Assembly (NCBI RefSeq): GCF_036346295.1
Contig: NZ_CP107819.1
Span: 3,348,001-3,412,000, forward strand
DNA from: Streptomyces sp. NBC_00536
GTDB taxonomy: Bacteria; Actinomycetota; Actinomycetes; Streptomycetales; Streptomycetaceae
Length of the DNA: 64,000 nt
Direction: 5' to 3'
Under the pieces are notes generated by a model that did no database searches, was not told the origin of the DNA, and saw only the letters and a program-made list of their open reading frames with translations. Positions 1-8,728 of this stretch are shown one piece after another. The position numbers and the translations under genes are program-made. How positions within the stretch are numbered: position 1 is the first letter of the stretch; the number at the start of each line of letters is the position of its first letter.

Positions 1-955
1 CCGTCTCCGGGTCGGTGCCCGCCGCCTCGGCGCGCGCCGCCAGCGCCAGCAGTTCGTACCCGATGCCCTCGCCCGACGGCAGCGGCACGTCCAGGCCGCC
101 CGCGCGGACCCGGCCCGCGAGCTTCGCCGCGAGCGCCAGCCCGGGCTGTCCGACCGGTACCCCGTCGGTCACCGATTCCCGCTGCTTCTCGACGGCCTTG
201 GTGCGCTCCCAGATCTCCTTGACGTCCTGCGCGGTGGTGGCCACCTCGTCGCCGAAGACGTGCGGGTGCCGGTGGATGAGCTTCTCGACCAGGCTCCCGG
301 CCACGTCGTCGATGGAGAAGGGCCCGCCGTCTTCCCCGTCTTCCCCCTCCCCTCCTTCTTCGGCGATCCGCGCGTGGAAGACCACCTGGAGGAGTACGTC
401 GCCCAGCTCTTCCCGCAGCGCGTCGCGGTCGCCGTCCTCGATGGCCTCGACGAGTTCGTACGCTTCCTCGATGCCGTACTTCGCCAGGCCCTCGTGGGTC
501 TGCGTCGAGGTCCAGGGGCAGGCGCGCCGGACCCGGTCCATGACCTGGACCAGATCGAGCAGCCGGGCGCCGGGCAGGTCGTAGGAGCCGGGCAGCAGTT
601 CCAGGTCGGGCATGGAGACGCGGCCCGAGCCGGCCAGCCGGGCCAGTCCGTCGGTGAGCCGCTGGTCGCCCTCGCCGCTCGGCAGGATCACCACGGTGCG
701 GCCGCCCGCGCAGGCCTCGACCAGCGCGTGGGCGTCCGGGACCGCCGCCTCGACCTCGACGCCCGCCTCCCGCAGGTACGGCAGCTGCGGGTGCGCGGGG
801 TCGGCGCACAGCACCCGGTCGGCCGCGTGCAGGGTCTGCCAGGCGGACCAGGACAGCAGGCCGGGCGCGACCCGGTGGCTGGCGGTCAGCAGGACGATCC
901 GGCCGGTGGGCTCGGAAGCGGGCTCGGCGGGCGCGGAAGCGTGGTCGTCGTTCAC
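1..955 (-). CDS. mazG: MazG nucleoside triphosphate pyrophosphohydrolase, 3' end outside window
   Basis: This protein hydrolyses (d)NTPs to monophosphates and pyrophosphate and cleans the nucleotide pool in the cytoplasm. The GTG start (MNDDHASAP...) ends at 955; about 318 residues are visible and the C-terminus lies beyond base 1. Residues about 17-120 resemble a shortened tetrapyrrole-methylase-type domain, as in other actinobacterial MazG proteins. The MazG core follows, with the acidic metal-binding helices GIEEAYELVEAIEDGD and EELGDVLLQVVFHARIAEE, then a short acidic Glu/Asp/Gly insert, then the conserved IHRHPHVFGDEV segment. It lies downstream of the lipoprotein gene at 983-1609 on the same strand. 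Family assignment is confident; whether it shows the house-cleaning activity of E. coli MazG is inferred. Confidence 0.9.
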   Translation of the reverse strand, partial: MNDDHASAPAEPASEPTGRIVLLTASHRVAPGLLSWSAWQTLHAADRVLCADPAHPQLPYLREAGVEVEAAVPDAHALVEACAGGRTVVILPSGEGDQRLTDGLARLAGSGRVSMPDLELLPGSYDLPGARLLDLVQVMDRVRRACPWTSTQTHEGLAKYGIEEAYELVEAIEDGDRDALREELGDVLLQVVFHARIAEEGGEGEDGEDGGPFSIDDVAGSLVEKLIHRHPHVFGDEVATTAQDVKEIWERTKAVEKQRESVTDGVPVGQPGLALAAKLAGRVRAGGLDVPLPSGEGIGYELLALAARAEAAGTDPET

Positions 956-982
956 TCTTCCGAACCTACCTCCGGTGGCGGC

Positions 983-1609
983 TCAGGCTCCCGCGGGGGC
1001 CTGTTCGGCCTTGCTCTTCTGGTTCACCCAAGGGGTCTCGGCGTCGCCGAGGGCGATCTGTTTGGCGTCCCAGGAGCCGTAGCGCGGGTTGACGTCGATG
1101 TGCAGGTCCTGGGCGGCCTTGCCCAGCACGCCGAGGACCTTGTCCTGGCCGAAGCGTTCGCTGAGCTTGCCGAGGAGCAGCCGGAAGCGGAGTTCGCCGT
1201 CGATCTGGTCGGGCGCGAGCGGGACCCGGTCCTGCAGGGCCACCTGTTCCAGCTGGTCGAGGCCCTTGGCCCGGTCGATCTCGGCCTTGCGGGCGTCCTC
1301 GACGTCCTTGGTGCTGACCGACAGTCCGGCGTCGTCGGCGGCCTTCTCCAGGACGCGCAGCTGGATCATCTTGCCGAGCTTGATCCGCTCCAGGCCGGGG
1401 CTGGCCTCGATCAGCCGCTCCGGCTGCTCGGCGTGGCTCTGGGCCGTGCGGACGTCCTTGACCTGCGCCTGGAGCGCCGCGGTGGTGATCCGTTCGCCGC
1501 CGACCACGGCCGCCGTGCCGGGGCGCACCTCGGCGGAGGAGCAGGCGGACAGGAGGGGGGCCGCCACGAGCAGGGCGGCGGATACGGAGAGCGCTGTGCG
1601 ACGGTGCAA
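983..1609 (-). CDS. SurA N-terminal-domain lipoprotein
   Basis: This is a 208-residue exported lipoprotein. I chose the TTG start at 1609 because GGAGG lies 5-6 bases upstream and the product then begins with a proper signal peptide: basic MHRRT, a hydrophobic stretch, and the lipobox LLSAC with Cys23. The mature part (residues about 30-200) is helical and matches the SurA/trigger-factor-type N-terminal chaperone domain found in Streptomyces lipoproteins. There is no PPIase (rotamase) domain, so it may bind unfolded secreted proteins without isomerase activity. It is transcribed towards mazG and is divergent from the YfhO gene. The family call is fairly sure; the function is inferred. Confidence 0.85.
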   Translation of the reverse strand: MHRRTALSVSAALLVAAPLLSACSSAEVRPGTAAVVGGERITTAALQAQVKDVRTAQSHAEQPERLIEASPGLERIKLGKMIQLRVLEKAADDAGLSVSTKDVEDARKAEIDRAKGLDQLEQVALQDRVPLAPDQIDGELRFRLLLGKLSERFGQDKVLGVLGKAAQDLHIDVNPRYGSWDAKQIALGDAETPWVNQKSKAEQAPAGA

Positions 1610-1788
1610 AGGAGCCTCCCGGGCCGGGCTGGATTGTGCTTTGGTGCACAAGGGCCTTGCGGTGATCGATAGTATGCAGTCCGGGGCGTCCCAGCTACCG
1701 CTTCGACCAACGATTCCAAGGGTGTTGGGGTGCGCGTTCACTCCTCGGCCATCCGGCGGTCTCCCGTCGCTGCGAGGGTCGGCCCACC

Positions 1789-4245
1789 ATGCCGACACCG
1801 CACTCTCCACGCCTCCAACGCTCCCGCAGCCTGGCCGGCGCGGCGCTCGCGGGGCTGCTCGCCACCGTGGCCGTCTGCGCCGGGGACGCCGCCGCGCGCG
1901 TCTTCCCGTACGGGCATCGTCACCGCAGCGTCAATGACCTGGGCAATCAGTTCGTCCCCTTCCACGCCCACCTGTGGGACCTGCTGCACGGGCGGGCGGC
2001 CGGGGACCTGCTGTTCAACTGGCAGTCCGGCTTCGGGACCGCCTTCCTGCCCGACTTCGGGACCTATCTGAGCAGCCCCTTCGCCCCGCTGGTCGCGCTG
2101 TTCCCGCGCGCCGACATCGACCTCGCCGTGTATGTGGTCACCGTGCTGAAAATGGCGGTCGCGGCGGCGGCCATGGCCTGGCTGCTGCGCACGCAGCGGC
2201 GCGGGCCGTGGTGGGCGGCCGGGCTCCTGGGGGCCTCGTACGCGCTGTGCGGGTGGTCGGTCATCGAGGCCTCCTACAACACGATGTGGCTGGACGGCCT
2301 GATCGCGTTTCCGCTTCTCTGTCTGACGGGTGAATGGGCGCTGCGCGGGCGCCGCCCGGTCGCCGCCCCGCTGGTCGTCGCGCTCTGCTGGACCGCGAAC
2401 TTCTACACCGCCTACATGGCCACCCTCGGCGCGGCCCTGGTGCTGCTGGTGCGCCTCGCGCTGACCCGCGAGGGCCTACGGGGGTGTCTGGTGGCGCTGC
2501 GGGCGGCCGGGAGCACCGCGCTGGGGCTCGCGCTGGCGCTGCCGGTGCTGCTGCCGCTGTTCCTCAGCTCCAAGCAGGCCTACCCGGGGTGGACCCGGCA
2601 GTTCGCGCCCGCGCCCTGGCAGGACGTCTTCGCCCGGCTGCTGCCCGCGACCTACAGCTTCTCCTCCCCCGCCCTCTTCGTGAGCGGCGCGACCCTGCTG
2701 CTGGCCGCCGCGCTGCCGCTGCACCGGGGGGTGCCGCGGCGGGCGCGCTGGTGGTGGTCGGGGCTGGTCGTGGCGGTGCTGCTGTCCTTCCAGTGGACGC
2801 CCACCCATCTGGCCTGGCACGTCTTCGCCACCCCGAACGGCAGCCCGTACCGGCAGACCTTCGTGCTGGCCGGAATCCTGGTCATGGCCGCCTGGACGGC
2901 GCTTGCCGCCGGGCGCCCGGACCCGCGCGCGCTGGCCGCCGGGGCCGGGCTCCTCGTGGTGCTGCTGCTCGCGGCGACGGGCAGCGCGCTGGCCGGTCCG
3001 GTGGCCTACGGGCTCGGCGCCGCCGGAATCGCGGCCGCCGCGGCGGGCTGGTGGCTGGCTTCCGGCCGCCGCGCGCGGCGGGTCCTCGCGGCGGGCCTGC
3101 TCACCCTCACGCTCGTCGTCCAGGCCGCCGCGACCACCGCGTGGGGGCACAAGGGCACGCTCGGCGGCCTCGACGACTACCCGTCCTGGGGCGCCGCGCA
3201 CACCGCGCGCGCCGACGCCCTCGCCGCCGCCGACGGCTGGCCCGCCTACCGCACGGACCCGGGCCGCCCCGCCCTGACCGGCAACGACCCGCTGTTGCTC
3301 GGCGGGGAGGGCGGCTCCTACTACAGCAGCCACACCCCGGACGTCCTCACCCGCACGATGGCGGCCCTCGGCGCGGGCTGGACCTCGCGCGGGCGCAGCG
3401 TGCAGAGCCTGGACAGCCCGGTGACGGACGCCGTGTTCGCGGTGGGCGCGCGGCTGCGCCCGGACGGCGCGGGCGGGCACGCGGCGGTGGTGCGCGCGGC
3501 CGTGGTGCCCCCGCTGGTGACGCTGCGCCCGGACGGACCGCCGCCCGCCTTCGGGCCCTCGCCCTTCCGCAACCAGGAACTCCTGCTGGGGGCCCGGGTG
3601 TACGAGGATCCGGTGGCGCCCGGGGTCTGCCGGGCGGGCACGGAGGCCTTCCTGTGGGCGCCCGCCTACAACGGCACGGCCCGCCTCGCCGACGGCGTCC
3701 CCTTCCGGCTGAACGGGAACGCCCCGCGCAACCGGGCCGCCGTCCAGCCGCTCGGGGCCTCCCGGGGCGCGGGCTCGGCGCTGGTCTTCGACCAGGGGGC
3801 GCCCGCCGCGTGGACCCTGGCCTGCCTGGACCGGCCGCTGCTGGACGCGGCGGCCCGGGGGCTGCGGGACACGGGGGCGGTCTCGGTGACGGTGGGCGCC
3901 CACGCGGTACGGGCCACCCTGGCGCCGGGGAGCACCGGCACGGCGGTCCTGTCGGTCCCGGCCGTCCCCGGCTGGACCTGCGACGGGCGAGCGGCCGGCG
4001 CCTATATGGGCCTGGTCGCTGTCCCGGTGCCCCCGGGCCGCACCACCGTGTCCTGCGCCTTCTGGCCCCCGGGCCTGACCCCGGGCCTCGCGGCGGCGGC
4101 CCCGGCGGCGCTGCTCCTGCTGGTACTACTGGCCCGTTCGGCGGTGCTGCGGCCGCGGGCGGGCGAAATCCAGCCCCGCCGGCGATTGAGGCGCCCCCAG
4201 AGGGGAGGCGGGCCCGCGGACGGGGCGACACGACCCAGGACCTGA
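1789..4245 (+). CDS. YfhO-family polytopic membrane protein
   Basis: This is an 818-residue integral membrane protein of the YfhO family, whose members resemble glycosyltransferase-C-fold proteins and in Gram-positives affect cell-envelope glycosylation. A hydrophobic N-terminal anchor is followed by about 12 membrane segments through residue 450, a long extracytoplasmic region (about 460-750), and a last membrane segment near 770-790 (AALLLLVLLARSA). The family signature region FVPFHAHLWDLLHGR with NWQSGFG lies near residues 50-85. The last 25 residues (RAGEIQPRRRLRRPQRGGG...) are encoded by a dispersed palindromic repeat, so this basic tail was probably added by repeat insertion. The stop is 1 base from the convergent kinase stop. 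The biochemical substrate is unknown. Confidence 0.85.
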   Translation: MPTPHSPRLQRSRSLAGAALAGLLATVAVCAGDAAARVFPYGHRHRSVNDLGNQFVPFHAHLWDLLHGRAAGDLLFNWQSGFGTAFLPDFGTYLSSPFAPLVALFPRADIDLAVYVVTVLKMAVAAAAMAWLLRTQRRGPWWAAGLLGASYALCGWSVIEASYNTMWLDGLIAFPLLCLTGEWALRGRRPVAAPLVVALCWTANFYTAYMATLGAALVLLVRLALTREGLRGCLVALRAAGSTALGLALALPVLLPLFLSSKQAYPGWTRQFAPAPWQDVFARLLPATYSFSSPALFVSGATLLLAAALPLHRGVPRRARWWWSGLVVAVLLSFQWTPTHLAWHVFATPNGSPYRQTFVLAGILVMAAWTALAAGRPDPRALAAGAGLLVVLLLAATGSALAGPVAYGLGAAGIAAAAAGWWLASGRRARRVLAAGLLTLTLVVQAAATTAWGHKGTLGGLDDYPSWGAAHTARADALAAADGWPAYRTDPGRPALTGNDPLLLGGEGGSYYSSHTPDVLTRTMAALGAGWTSRGRSVQSLDSPVTDAVFAVGARLRPDGAGGHAAVVRAAVVPPLVTLRPDGPPPAFGPSPFRNQELLLGARVYEDPVAPGVCRAGTEAFLWAPAYNGTARLADGVPFRLNGNAPRNRAAVQPLGASRGAGSALVFDQGAPAAWTLACLDRPLLDAAARGLRDTGAVSVTVGAHAVRATLAPGSTGTAVLSVPAVPGWTCDGRAAGAYMGLVAVPVPPGRTTVSCAFWPPGLTPGLAAAAPAALLLLVLLARSAVLRPRAGEIQPRRRLRRPQRGGGPADGATRPRT
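4168..4205. repeat. Dispersed CCGGCGWTTGAGGCGC repeat copy 1
   Basis: One arm of the repeat family also seen at 11681-12059 and 35310-35523 (CCAGCC..CCGGCGATTGAGGCGC followed by CCCCAGAGG). This copy sits where yfhO and the convergent kinase gene meet, and it is read in frame as the C-terminal tail of the YfhO protein. Confidence 0.75.
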
Positions 4246-4246
4246 C

Positions 4247-5752
4247 TCAGCGGACCTGACCCAGCCACTGGAGGGTGCGGCGGACCTCGGTCGGGAAGGG
4301 GTGCGCCGGGCCGTGCAGGTGTTCCGCGTCGAACAGCAGCCGGACCAGGGCGTCGTGGGCCGCCGCCCGGTCGCCCAGCGACAGCAGCAGCTGCGCGATG
4401 CGGCGGCGGACCTCCAGCGGCAGGCCGGGGTCCGGGTTGGCGTAGTGGTTCTCGAAGAGCGGGAGCAGCGCGCGGTACTCGGCCAGCGCGGCGGCCGGTT
4501 CGCCGAGCTGCTCCAGGCACTGGGCGGCGTCGTAGCGGAAGCTCAGGGACTGCGGGTCGCCCGCCGGGAACTCCTCGGCCAGGCGCCGCAGTTCGGGCAG
4601 GGCACGGCGGTACTGGCCGTCGTCCATCAGCGTGGCCGCGTACTGCTTGCGCAGGGACCGGACGACGGGCGAGCGCTCCCCGTGCTGGGCGACGGCGGCC
4701 GGGAGGATCTCGCCGAGGATGTCCCCGGCCTGGGTGAGGCGGCCCTCGTCCAGCAGCTTCCTGGCCTCGTCGACGGCGGCCGGGACGTCCCGGCGCACCG
4801 GGGCGGCGGGCGGGGCCTCGGGGCGCGGCGCGGGGACGGTGACCCGGTCGGGCCAGGGGGCCTGCGGGCGCAGGAAGGGGCGGGTGGGGTCCAGGGGGCC
4901 CGTGGGGCTGCCCTGCGAGGGCAGCAGCGGCACGAGCGCCTCGTACACCTCCTGCGCGGAGGCGGGCCGGTCCTGCGGGTCCTTGGCCAGCAGGTGCATC
5001 AGGACCGCTTCGAGGCGGGGCGGCACCTCGGGGCGCAGCTGGCGCACCGGGAGCGGGGGCTCGTAGAGGTGCCGGTGGAGCACGCCGAGGGCGGTGGACC
5101 CGGCGAAGGGGACGTTGCCGCTGAGGAGTTCGTAGAGCAGCACGCCGAGCGCGTACAGGTCGGTGTACGGGCCGACGGCGCCGCCCATGGCCTGCTCGGG
5201 GGCCATGTAGGCGGGGCTGCCGATCGGCGAGCCGGTGTGGGTGAGGCGGGTGGTGTCGGTGTCCAGGACGGAGGCGACGCCGAGGTCGAGGACGGTGATC
5301 GTGCCGTCGGGGCGCACCATCACATTGCGCGGCTTGAGGTCGCGGTGCACGATCGGCACCGCGTGCACGGCGGACAGCACCGAGCACAGCTGCGCGACCA
5401 CGGAGACCGCCCACGGCCAGGGGTACGGATCGTGCTCGGCCAGGTGGTCGGCGAGGTCGGCGCCCTCGACGTACTGCATGACCAGGTACAGCTCGTCGCC
5501 GTCGCTGCCCGCGTCGTGGACGGTGACCAGGTTTGGGTGGTCGACCTGGGCCGTGACCCGGCACTCGCGCACGAAGCGGCGGCGCAGCTCCTCGGCGACG
5601 GTCCCGGGGCCGGCCACCTTGTCGGGGCGCAGCAGTTTGACGGCCACCCGGCGGTCGAGGCGCCGGTCGTACGCCGTCCAGACCTGGCCCATGCCGCCCT
5701 GGCCGAGGACGGTGGCGAGCTGGTAGCGCTCGCCGATGATGCGCTCGGTCAC
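4247..5752 (-). CDS. Hanks-type Ser/Thr protein kinase with C-terminal TPR-like region
   Basis: This cytoplasmic 501-residue kinase carries all key motifs: the glycine loop LGQGGMGQVW (residues 16-25), VAVK with Lys39, HRDLKPRN with Asp138 and Asn143, DLG in place of DFG (Asp156), and YMAPEQ. After the kinase domain (about 8-270) comes a Pro-rich linker and then helical repeats (about 330-500) typical of TPR modules, which probably bind partner proteins. It lacks a transmembrane helix and PASTA domains, unlike PknB. The GTG start overlaps the stop of the upstream membrane-protein gene by 4 bases (GTGA), so the two are translationally coupled and the upstream protein may tether or sense for the kinase. 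Substrates are unknown. Confidence 0.9.
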   Translation of the reverse strand: MTERIIGERYQLATVLGQGGMGQVWTAYDRRLDRRVAVKLLRPDKVAGPGTVAEELRRRFVRECRVTAQVDHPNLVTVHDAGSDGDELYLVMQYVEGADLADHLAEHDPYPWPWAVSVVAQLCSVLSAVHAVPIVHRDLKPRNVMVRPDGTITVLDLGVASVLDTDTTRLTHTGSPIGSPAYMAPEQAMGGAVGPYTDLYALGVLLYELLSGNVPFAGSTALGVLHRHLYEPPLPVRQLRPEVPPRLEAVLMHLLAKDPQDRPASAQEVYEALVPLLPSQGSPTGPLDPTRPFLRPQAPWPDRVTVPAPRPEAPPAAPVRRDVPAAVDEARKLLDEGRLTQAGDILGEILPAAVAQHGERSPVVRSLRKQYAATLMDDGQYRRALPELRRLAEEFPAGDPQSLSFRYDAAQCLEQLGEPAAALAEYRALLPLFENHYANPDPGLPLEVRRRIAQLLLSLGDRAAAHDALVRLLFDAEHLHGPAHPFPTEVRRTLQWLGQVR

Positions 5753-6366
5753 CGGCCGGACTCCCACGGGCCGGGCTCCCGGCCGTCGCGCTGCTCGGCC
5801 TCCTGCTTGCGCAGCAGCTCGCTCAGCTCGTCGAGTTCGGCGCGGACCTGGCCGATCCGCGCGGGCGGCGGGGTCTGCGGGGGCGGGGGCTGGGGCGGGT
5901 GCGGCTGCGCCGGGACGGGCGTGGCGGGCTGCGGCGCGTAGCCGTACCCGTACGGCTGGGGCTGAGGCTGGTGCGGCATCGGCGGCGGGGACCAAGCGGT
6001 GGGCGCGGTGGGCGCGGTCCGCTCCTGGTGGCGCAGGTCGGCGTAGAGGAAGTAGGCCAGGGTGGCCACGCCGGTCGCCAGCGACAGCACCATCCCGACG
6101 TCGGTCTGCGTGCCCTTGGCGTCGGGAACCGAGTCGGAGCCGATCAGCCCGAAGCCGACGACACCGCACACGGCGGAGAGCACGAAGAGCCCCCAGTCCC
6201 GCCCGGCCCGGGTGACGATCGCGAGCCGCAGCATGGTGACCCAGCTCAGGAACCCGAAGCTGAGCAGCGGCACCAGCGCGAAGAGCACGCGCAGCGCCAC
6301 CGCGAAGGCCTGGCTGCGCTGGTTTCCGTACCGCTGAGGCGGCGGCGGGAGGCCGGGGCCGTGCAT
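5749..6366 (-). CDS. Membrane protein coupled to Ser/Thr kinase
   Basis: This 205-residue protein has three or four membrane segments in residues about 20-115 (e.g. ALRVLFALVPLLSFGFLSW, VLSAVCGVVGFGLIG, GMVLSLATGVATLAYFLY), then a Pro/Gln/Tyr-rich cytoplasmic tail (about 125-170) and a short predicted coiled coil (VRAELDELSELLRKQEAEQ). The ATG start has AGGAG 5 bases upstream. It overlaps the kinase gene by 4 bases in one operon, so the likely role is as a membrane partner or substrate of that kinase. It is not a recognised enzyme. Confidence 0.8.
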   Translation of the reverse strand: MHGPGLPPPPQRYGNQRSQAFAVALRVLFALVPLLSFGFLSWVTMLRLAIVTRAGRDWGLFVLSAVCGVVGFGLIGSDSVPDAKGTQTDVGMVLSLATGVATLAYFLYADLRHQERTAPTAPTAWSPPPMPHQPQPQPYGYGYAPQPATPVPAQPHPPQPPPPQTPPPARIGQVRAELDELSELLRKQEAEQRDGREPGPWESGR

Positions 6367-6485
6367 CGCTGCTCCTGACGGGCTGGGCGCGCTGTGGGGG
6401 ACGCTTCTCGGACGTGCTCGGGTGTGAGCGTATACACCGATCCGTCCGGCCGGTCAGGGGATGCGCACAACCGTTGTGCGGCGGC

Positions 6486-8549
6486 TCACCCGGCCTCCGG
6501 GTCCACCCTGACCGTGCCGTCCGCCAGCCCGTCGTAGAGCCCCTGCACCAGCTGCTCGCCGAGCCGTCCGGCGAGCCGGAGCGCGTCCTCGAACTCGGCG
6601 AGCGCCCGGAAGCGCTCGCCGTAGCCGCGCTGGTCGGCGAGCGGCAGCCGGGGCAGCTGGAGGCGGCGCACGTCGAGCCGGGTGGCGGTGGAGGCGTAGC
6701 TGGAGGCCTGCCGGTTGTTGGCGGTGCCGCGCAGGAATCCGGCCAGGAACCAGGGGTCGATGGCGGCCGGGTCGGGGCGCAGCAGCTGGAGGTTGCGGCC
6801 GAGCGCGGCGCCCGCGTCGGCCGGGCCGACGACCCGGGCGACGGCGGCGGCGCCGACGACGGGGACGACGATGTCGCCGGGCTCGGTCAGGACGGGCTCG
6901 TCGGCGGAGTCGGCGAGGGTGCCCGAGGGGGCGGTGCCCGCGTACACGTCGTGTTCGGTGAGGACGGGGACGGGCACGGCGTCCTTGCCGACGGGCCCGC
7001 TGCCGGTGCCGGTGCGCAGCACCAGGGCGCCCGCGCGGGCGAGTTCGCCGATGGTGGTGCCGGGCAGCCGGGCGGGGTCCGCGGCGGGTTCGGCGGGGGG
7101 CGGGGTGAGCCGGGTGACGCGCTGGAGGGTCTCGTCGAGCCGGGCCCGTACGGCGCTCAGCGCGGCCGGTCCGCCGCCCGCGGCGGCGGGGGGCAGATGG
7201 CGGGCGGGGGTCAGGTCCACGTCGTCGTCGAGGAGTTCGATGACGGGCACGCAGCGGCTCAGGCCCGGCGTGCCGGGGACCTCGTCCGGGCCACTCGCGC
7301 CGTCGTACGCCGTCCAGGCGGCCAGTACCGCGTCGTGCACGGCGGGCCACGCGGCCCGCTCGCGCCCCTCGCCGCCGCCGAGGTCGGCGGTGTCGACGAG
7401 CAGCAGCCCGGGCGGGACCTGGGCATGCGCGGCGGGTTTGCGCAGCACCCACAGGTGCAGGGGGATGCCGTACGGGGGCGCGGCGCCGGCCGGGAGCGCG
7501 ATGACGGCCCGCAGCGCGCCGCGGCGCAGCAGGTCGGCGCGGATGCGGCGGCCGGAGCGGCGGGCGGCGACGGCCGGGGGCATCAGCAGGACGGCGGTGC
7601 CGCCCTCGCGCAGATGGGCCAGGGCGTGCTGGACCCAGGCGAGTTCGGATTCGGTGCGGGCGGGGAATCCGTACTCCCAGCGCGGGTCGTAGGCGAGTTC
7701 CTCGTGGCCCCAGTTGCGTTCGTTGAAGGGCGGGTGGCAGAGCACGGCATCGACGGCGGGCCGCGGGAAGGCATCGGCGCGCAGGCTGTCGGCGGCGGCG
7801 GCGCGGACCTCGGCGGTGCCGTGCAGGGCGAGCCGGAGCGCGGTGAGCGCGGCCAGTTCGGGCGCGGTGTCCTGCCCGTACAGGGCGGTCGGCGCGGCGA
7901 CGGCGCGCAGCAGGCCGCCGGTGCCGCAGGCGGGGTCGAGGACGCTGCGGGCGCCGGTCCCGGCCAGGGCGGCCATCAGCTCGGCGGGGCCGGGCGGAGT
8001 CAGCGTGTACTGGCGGGGGTTCGCGTCGAGGTGACGGCCCAGCAGGAACTCGAAGGCGTTGCGGGCGCCGAGTTCGGCCGCCAGCCCGGCGGCGGCGCGC
8101 AGCAGCGGCATGGAGGCGGTGGGGGGCACTGCCTGGTCGGCCAGGGCGTGCCCGTGGCCGAGGCGGGCGGTGAGCACCTGGGCGAGGACGGGCCGCAGCA
8201 GTGCGGCCATCCGCTCGTCGGAGACGGCGCTCAACTCCAGCCAGTCCGTGGGCCGGTCGTGTACGACGAGCAGCGCGCAGCCCGCTTCGACGAGCCCGGC
8301 GACGGCTCCGGCGGGGTGGGCGGTGATCTGCTGCCAGACGCGCTCGCGCGGGGGGACCTCGGCGAGCTTGCCCTGGGCCCGCAGCCAGTCCTCGACCTCG
8401 GGGAGGGCGAAGGAGGGGCTGGTCTCGGTGCCGCCGACGGGCCGGGGGAAGTCGGCATGGCGGCGGCGCCAGTTGCTCACCGCGGCGCGGCCGACCCCGG
8501 CGAGGCGGGCGATCTCGGCAGCGGTCACCTCTGTGGGGTTATCCGGCAT
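6486..8549 (-). CDS. HTH-fused N6-adenine DNA methylase with HsdS-like C-terminus (orphan)
   Basis: This 687-residue protein has three parts. Residues 5-60 form a helix-turn-helix (VTAAEIARLAGVGRAAVSNW). Residues about 150-400 form a type I HsdM-like methylase with SAM motif I LDPACGTGGLLRAV. Residues about 490-680 resemble one HsdS target-recognition half-subunit. At motif IV, where NPP(Y/F) is catalytic, the sequence reads CHPPFNERNW, so Asn is replaced by His. No HsdR nuclease gene lies nearby. The ATG at 8549 is preferred over a GTG at 8585: a TATGCT -10-like hexamer (8556-8561) lies 6 bases upstream, which suggests a leaderless transcript. The protein may act as a DNA-binding regulator instead of, or as well as, a methylase. 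Confidence 0.85.
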   Translation of the reverse strand: MPDNPTEVTAAEIARLAGVGRAAVSNWRRRHADFPRPVGGTETSPSFALPEVEDWLRAQGKLAEVPPRERVWQQITAHPAGAVAGLVEAGCALLVVHDRPTDWLELSAVSDERMAALLRPVLAQVLTARLGHGHALADQAVPPTASMPLLRAAAGLAAELGARNAFEFLLGRHLDANPRQYTLTPPGPAELMAALAGTGARSVLDPACGTGGLLRAVAAPTALYGQDTAPELAALTALRLALHGTAEVRAAAADSLRADAFPRPAVDAVLCHPPFNERNWGHEELAYDPRWEYGFPARTESELAWVQHALAHLREGGTAVLLMPPAVAARRSGRRIRADLLRRGALRAVIALPAGAAPPYGIPLHLWVLRKPAAHAQVPPGLLLVDTADLGGGEGRERAAWPAVHDAVLAAWTAYDGASGPDEVPGTPGLSRCVPVIELLDDDVDLTPARHLPPAAAGGGPAALSAVRARLDETLQRVTRLTPPPAEPAADPARLPGTTIGELARAGALVLRTGTGSGPVGKDAVPVPVLTEHDVYAGTAPSGTLADSADEPVLTEPGDIVVPVVGAAAVARVVGPADAGAALGRNLQLLRPDPAAIDPWFLAGFLRGTANNRQASSYASTATRLDVRRLQLPRLPLADQRGYGERFRALAEFEDALRLAGRLGEQLVQGLYDGLADGTVRVDPEAG

Positions 8550-8621
8550 GGACAGAGCATAACCCGTACACAGTTGAGAGATCACTTCACAGCGTGAACG
8601 GAATCAATCCATGGGTGCGTG

Positions 8622-8650
8622 TTGACTCGGTTCACAGTCTCTGTTGTGAT
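8622..8650 (+). promoter_or_regulatory. Candidate sigma-HrdB-type promoter of lipoprotein gene
   Basis: TTGACT (8622-8627) is separated by 17 bases from TGTGAT (8645-8650), in the divergent gap between the methylase and the lipoprotein gene. The expected transcript would have a leader of about 70 bases. Confidence 0.45.
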
Positions 8651-8728
8651 TACCCCCGTCGCACCACCCCCCGCACCACCCCCGCACCACATGCACCCCC
8701 CTCCCCCCTGCCTGTAAAGAGAGCCCCC

